From Pseudomonadales bacterium (GTDB taxonomy: Bacteria > Pseudomonadota > Gammaproteobacteria > Pseudomonadales > UBA5518): a stretch of 64,000 bases of DNA. The position numbers were made by a program, and so were the translations under genes. Location: NCBI GenBank assembly GCA_024234165.1, contig JACKOP010000003.1, forward strand, positions 558,001 to 622,000, read 5' to 3'. Positions within the stretch are counted from its first letter, which is position 1; every line of letters begins with the position of its first letter. A model generated the notes under the pieces. That model was not told where the DNA came from, did not search any database, and was given only the letters and a program-made list of their open reading frames with translations. Below, one piece after another: positions 62,180-64,000 of the stretch.

Positions 62180-62611
62180 TCAGTGAGCCATGTCCTTCAG
62201 TTTTTTCAGCGGGCGAACCTTCACCGATACCGAGGCAGGCTTGGCAGGGAATGTCCGCTCCTGTTTGGTGAACGGATCGACGCCCTTGCGTGCCTTTTGT
62301 GCAGGCTTCTTGCGGGTGTTGATCTTGAACAGCCCCGGCAGCACGAATTCACCGGCGCCGCCCTTGCCAAGATGGCGACCAATGATGTCCGCAAGCTCAT
62401 CGATGATGGCGGTAGCCTGCTTGCGCGAGACCTGCGTACGTTCGGCGATTTCGTTCAGGATCTCGGTCTTGCTCCAGCGATCCTTGATCGGTCCTGGTTT
62501 TGCCGCAGCCTTCGCGGCGGGTTTGGAAGCAGCCTTCTTCGGGGCTGCCTTTGCAGCAGCCTTCTTCGGAGCTGCCTTTGCCTTCGCGGCTTTTTTCTTG
62601 TCTGCGGCCAT
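62180..62611 (-). CDS. HU-family DNA-binding protein with histone-H1-like N terminus
   Basis: 143 residues from ATG 62611 (AAGGA upstream). Residues 1-42 are almost only lysine, alanine and proline, including a 9-residue tandem repeat AAPKKAAAK / AAPKKAASK (13-30), like eukaryotic H1 tails and Pseudomonas AlgP. Residues 46-143 are an HU/IHF fold (SKTEILNEIAERTQVSRKQ, LPGLFKINTRKKPA, GVDPFTKQERTFPAK). It should bind DNA without sequence preference and compact the nucleoid. It has its own promoter and terminator. Confidence 0.92.
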   Translation of the reverse strand: MAADKKKAAKAKAAPKKAAAKAAPKKAASKPAAKAAAKPGPIKDRWSKTEILNEIAERTQVSRKQATAIIDELADIIGRHLGKGGAGEFVLPGLFKINTRKKPAQKARKGVDPFTKQERTFPAKPASVSVKVRPLKKLKDMAH

Positions 62612-62726
62612 GTGTCTTCCTTTGTGGGTTCGGGGGGTTGTTCGGTGATGCGGCTCCCGCACCGATGAAGCCTGTTTGCATACTGCAGAAACCGGATTTC
62701 ATGCGCGGCTCGCGGCAGCGCGCGTA

Positions 62727-62755
62727 TATATAATGCATTCATTCCTGCACGGCAA
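62727..62755 (-). promoter_or_regulatory. Sigma-70 promoter of the HU-like gene
   Basis: On the minus strand TTGCCG (62755-62750) and TATATA (62732-62727) are spaced by 17 bases. Transcript start would be near 62720, giving a leader of about 110 bases, long enough for post-transcriptional control. Confidence 0.55.
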
Positions 62756-62884
62756 CAGCGTGTTGCCTCAATTCTGCGCGCCCGCCAGCAGGCGCTGCGC
62801 GGTGACGTTGCCGGGGCGTCAGCGCCAGCCGCCGATGTCCGGGATCCGGCATGAATTCGCATAATCCATGCGTGGGAGCTGGAG

Positions 62885-62890
62885 TATAAT
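62885..62890 (+). promoter_or_regulatory. -10 box of the fmdB-aspS unit
   Basis: A consensus TATAAT 70 bases upstream of fmdB; no good -35 at the expected distance. Confidence 0.4.
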
Positions 62891-62959
62891 CCCCGGTCTT
62901 TTTGTTGGCTGTGTCGTCGACGCAGCCGGTGTGACCGGATATCCGCAGGAGGACCTGGC

Positions 62960-63247
62960 GTGCCCATCTACGAATACTGCTGCGATGGCTGCAATCACGG
63001 GTTGGAGAAACTGCAGAAGATCGCGGATGAACCGCTGACGCTTTGTCCCAGCTGCGGCGAGACGAAGCTGCGGCGCAAGATCAGCGCCGCCGGCTTCCGG
63101 CTGAAGGGCGGCGGCTGGTACGAGACCGACTTCAAGAGCGGCAGCAAGAAGAATCTGGCGGGCGACGCGGCGGGCGCGACGGCCCCCGACAAGCCAGCCG
63201 CTGCTGCAACACCATCGGCAGCACCCGCTGCAGACGGCAACAATTGA
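62960..63247 (+). CDS. FmdB/YHS-like zinc ribbon protein
   Basis: 95 residues from GTG 62960 with GGAGGA upstream. The N terminus is the FmdB zinc ribbon: PIYEYCCDGCNH, then LCPSCG about 20 residues later. The second half is an alanine/proline-rich tail. These proteins are named putative regulators but their role is unproven. Located 35 bases before aspS, a common pairing in proteobacteria. Confidence 0.9.
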   Translation: MPIYEYCCDGCNHGLEKLQKIADEPLTLCPSCGETKLRRKISAAGFRLKGGGWYETDFKSGSKKNLAGDAAGATAPDKPAAAATPSAAPAADGNN

Positions 63248-63282
63248 GACAACCAGGCACTCGAACACGGCGGAATCCAGGT

Positions 63283-64000
63283 ATGCGCACGCACTATTGT
63301 GGCGATCTCGACGTCTCCCACACTGGCCAGGAGGTCACGCTCTGTGGCTGGGCGGACCGCCGTCGTGATCATGGTGGCGTGATTTTCGTGGACTTGCGCG
63401 ATCGCGAGGGAGTGGTGCAGGTCGTAGTCGATCCGGATTGCGGCGAACACTTTGCGATTGCCGATCGCGTGCGCAGTGAATACGTGCTGTGCGTGCGAGG
63501 GCGCGTGCGCGAGCGCAGCGAAGCCACCGTGAACCCGGCGATGAAGACCGGGTGCATCGAGGTTTACGCGAGCGCACTGGAAATTCTGAACGTAGCCGAA
63601 ACGCCGCCGTTCCAGCTCGACGAGCACGCGCATGTCGGTGAGGAGACCCGGCTGCGCTACCGCTATCTCGATCTGCGCCGCCCGGAGATGCTCGGCAACC
63701 TGCGTCTGCGCTCCGATATCGCGCGCTCGATTCGCAATTTCCTCGGCGACCGTGGTTTCATCGAAGTCGAAACACCGATGCTGACGCGTGCAACGCCCGA
63801 AGGTGCGCGGGATTATCTGGTGCCGAGCCGTACGCACCCGGGGCGTTTCTTCGCGCTGCCGCAATCGCCCCAACTGTTCAAGCAGCTGCTGATGGTGGCT
63901 GGCTTCGATCGCTACTACCAGATCGTGAAGTGCTTTCGTGACGAGGATCTGCGTGCTGACCGCCAGCCAGAATTCACGCAGATCGACATCGAGTTCGCCT
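63283..64000 (+). CDS. aspS: Aspartyl-tRNA synthetase, 5' part
   Basis: The first 239 codons; the gene runs off the window. The N-terminal OB fold for the anticodon (VTLCGWADRRRDHGGVIFVDLRDREG) and the start of the class II core (LRYRYLDLRRPEML, ETPMLTRATPEGARDYLVPSR, FALPQSPQLFKQLLM, CFRDEDLRADRQPEFTQID) are clear. Motif 2 is of the bacterial type. Coupled with fmdB. Confidence 0.98.
   Translation, partial: MRTHYCGDLDVSHTGQEVTLCGWADRRRDHGGVIFVDLRDREGVVQVVVDPDCGEHFAIADRVRSEYVLCVRGRVRERSEATVNPAMKTGCIEVYASALEILNVAETPPFQLDEHAHVGEETRLRYRYLDLRRPEMLGNLRLRSDIARSIRNFLGDRGFIEVETPMLTRATPEGARDYLVPSRTHPGRFFALPQSPQLFKQLLMVAGFDRYYQIVKCFRDEDLRADRQPEFTQIDIEFA

Larger units (their letters stand above)
62612..62959. 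other. Divergent intergenic region between the HU-like gene and fmdB
   Basis: 348 bases holding the promoter of the HU-like gene on the minus strand and a -10 box for fmdB-aspS on the plus strand. Short readings here lack ribosome binding sites and I see no further gene. Confidence 0.55.

Overview
This window looks like a high-GC chromosome segment from a Gammaproteobacterium. It encodes an LPS-bearing envelope (lpxC, lptA, lptB, kdsC, kdsD), a meso-diaminopimelate cell wall (MurE with a DNPR motif), gammaproteobacterial envelope factors (LpoA, DarP, ZapG, ZapE, RapZ, YhdP) and an aerobic bc1 respiratory complex. From about 0.2 to 54 kb the gene order follows, as far as I recall it, the backbone of Pseudomonas and related marine gammaproteobacteria. 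Several genes usual in that backbone are not where expected: tldD/pmbA, ptsN, lptC, the mla genes, sspA and dolP. No genus can be named from sequence alone.

Layout. 1-6.5 kb (+): 3' end of maf, then rng, yhdP and a nitrilase-family amidase in a tightly packed operon. 6.5-13.2 kb (-): two units, rpoN-hpf-rapZ-npr-darP (regulation and ribosome hibernation) and kdsD-kdsC-lptA-lptB (Kdo synthesis and LPS transport). 13.4-18 kb (+): ibaG-murA-hisG-hisD-hisC. 18-19.5 kb (-): a DegS/AlgW-type protease and ZapG. 19.7-27.1 kb (+): zapE, rplM-rpsI, an intervening SulP transporter, then petA and a single gene that fuses cytochrome b to cytochrome c1, then sspB. 27.1-30.1 kb (-): diaA, yraN, lpoA. 30.1-31.4 kb (+): rsmI and the RNase P RNA gene.

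31.6-49.4 kb (+) is a complete division and cell wall (dcw) cluster: mraZ-rsmH-ftsL-ftsI-murE-murF-mraY-murD-ftsW-murG-murC-ddlB-ftsQ-ftsA-ftsZ-lpxC. Almost every gene overlaps the next by 1-8 bases. A clear sigma-70 promoter and three TGGGN boxes in 10-bp phase precede mraZ, as expected for MraZ autoregulation. secA, argJ and mutT follow.

From 54 kb the content turns more accessory. An acyl-CoA dehydrogenase and an aminoglycoside-phosphotransferase-like kinase form a pair resembling the two halves of animal ACAD10/ACAD11. An ExbD without ExbB, an unrecognised 374-residue protein with its own promoter, and a DUF4404-like small protein follow. The window closes with hemB, a 58-residue membrane protein, proS, a HIT-family protein, a histone-H1-like HU protein, an FmdB zinc ribbon and the 5' part of aspS.

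The items most worth a second look are the cytochrome b/c1 fusion, the missing lptC, ptsN and sspA at conserved loci, the split ACAD/kinase pair with the orphan ExbD and the unknown protein downstream, and the SSQ motif in FtsI. No tRNA, rRNA, insertion sequence, prophage or CRISPR array was seen.
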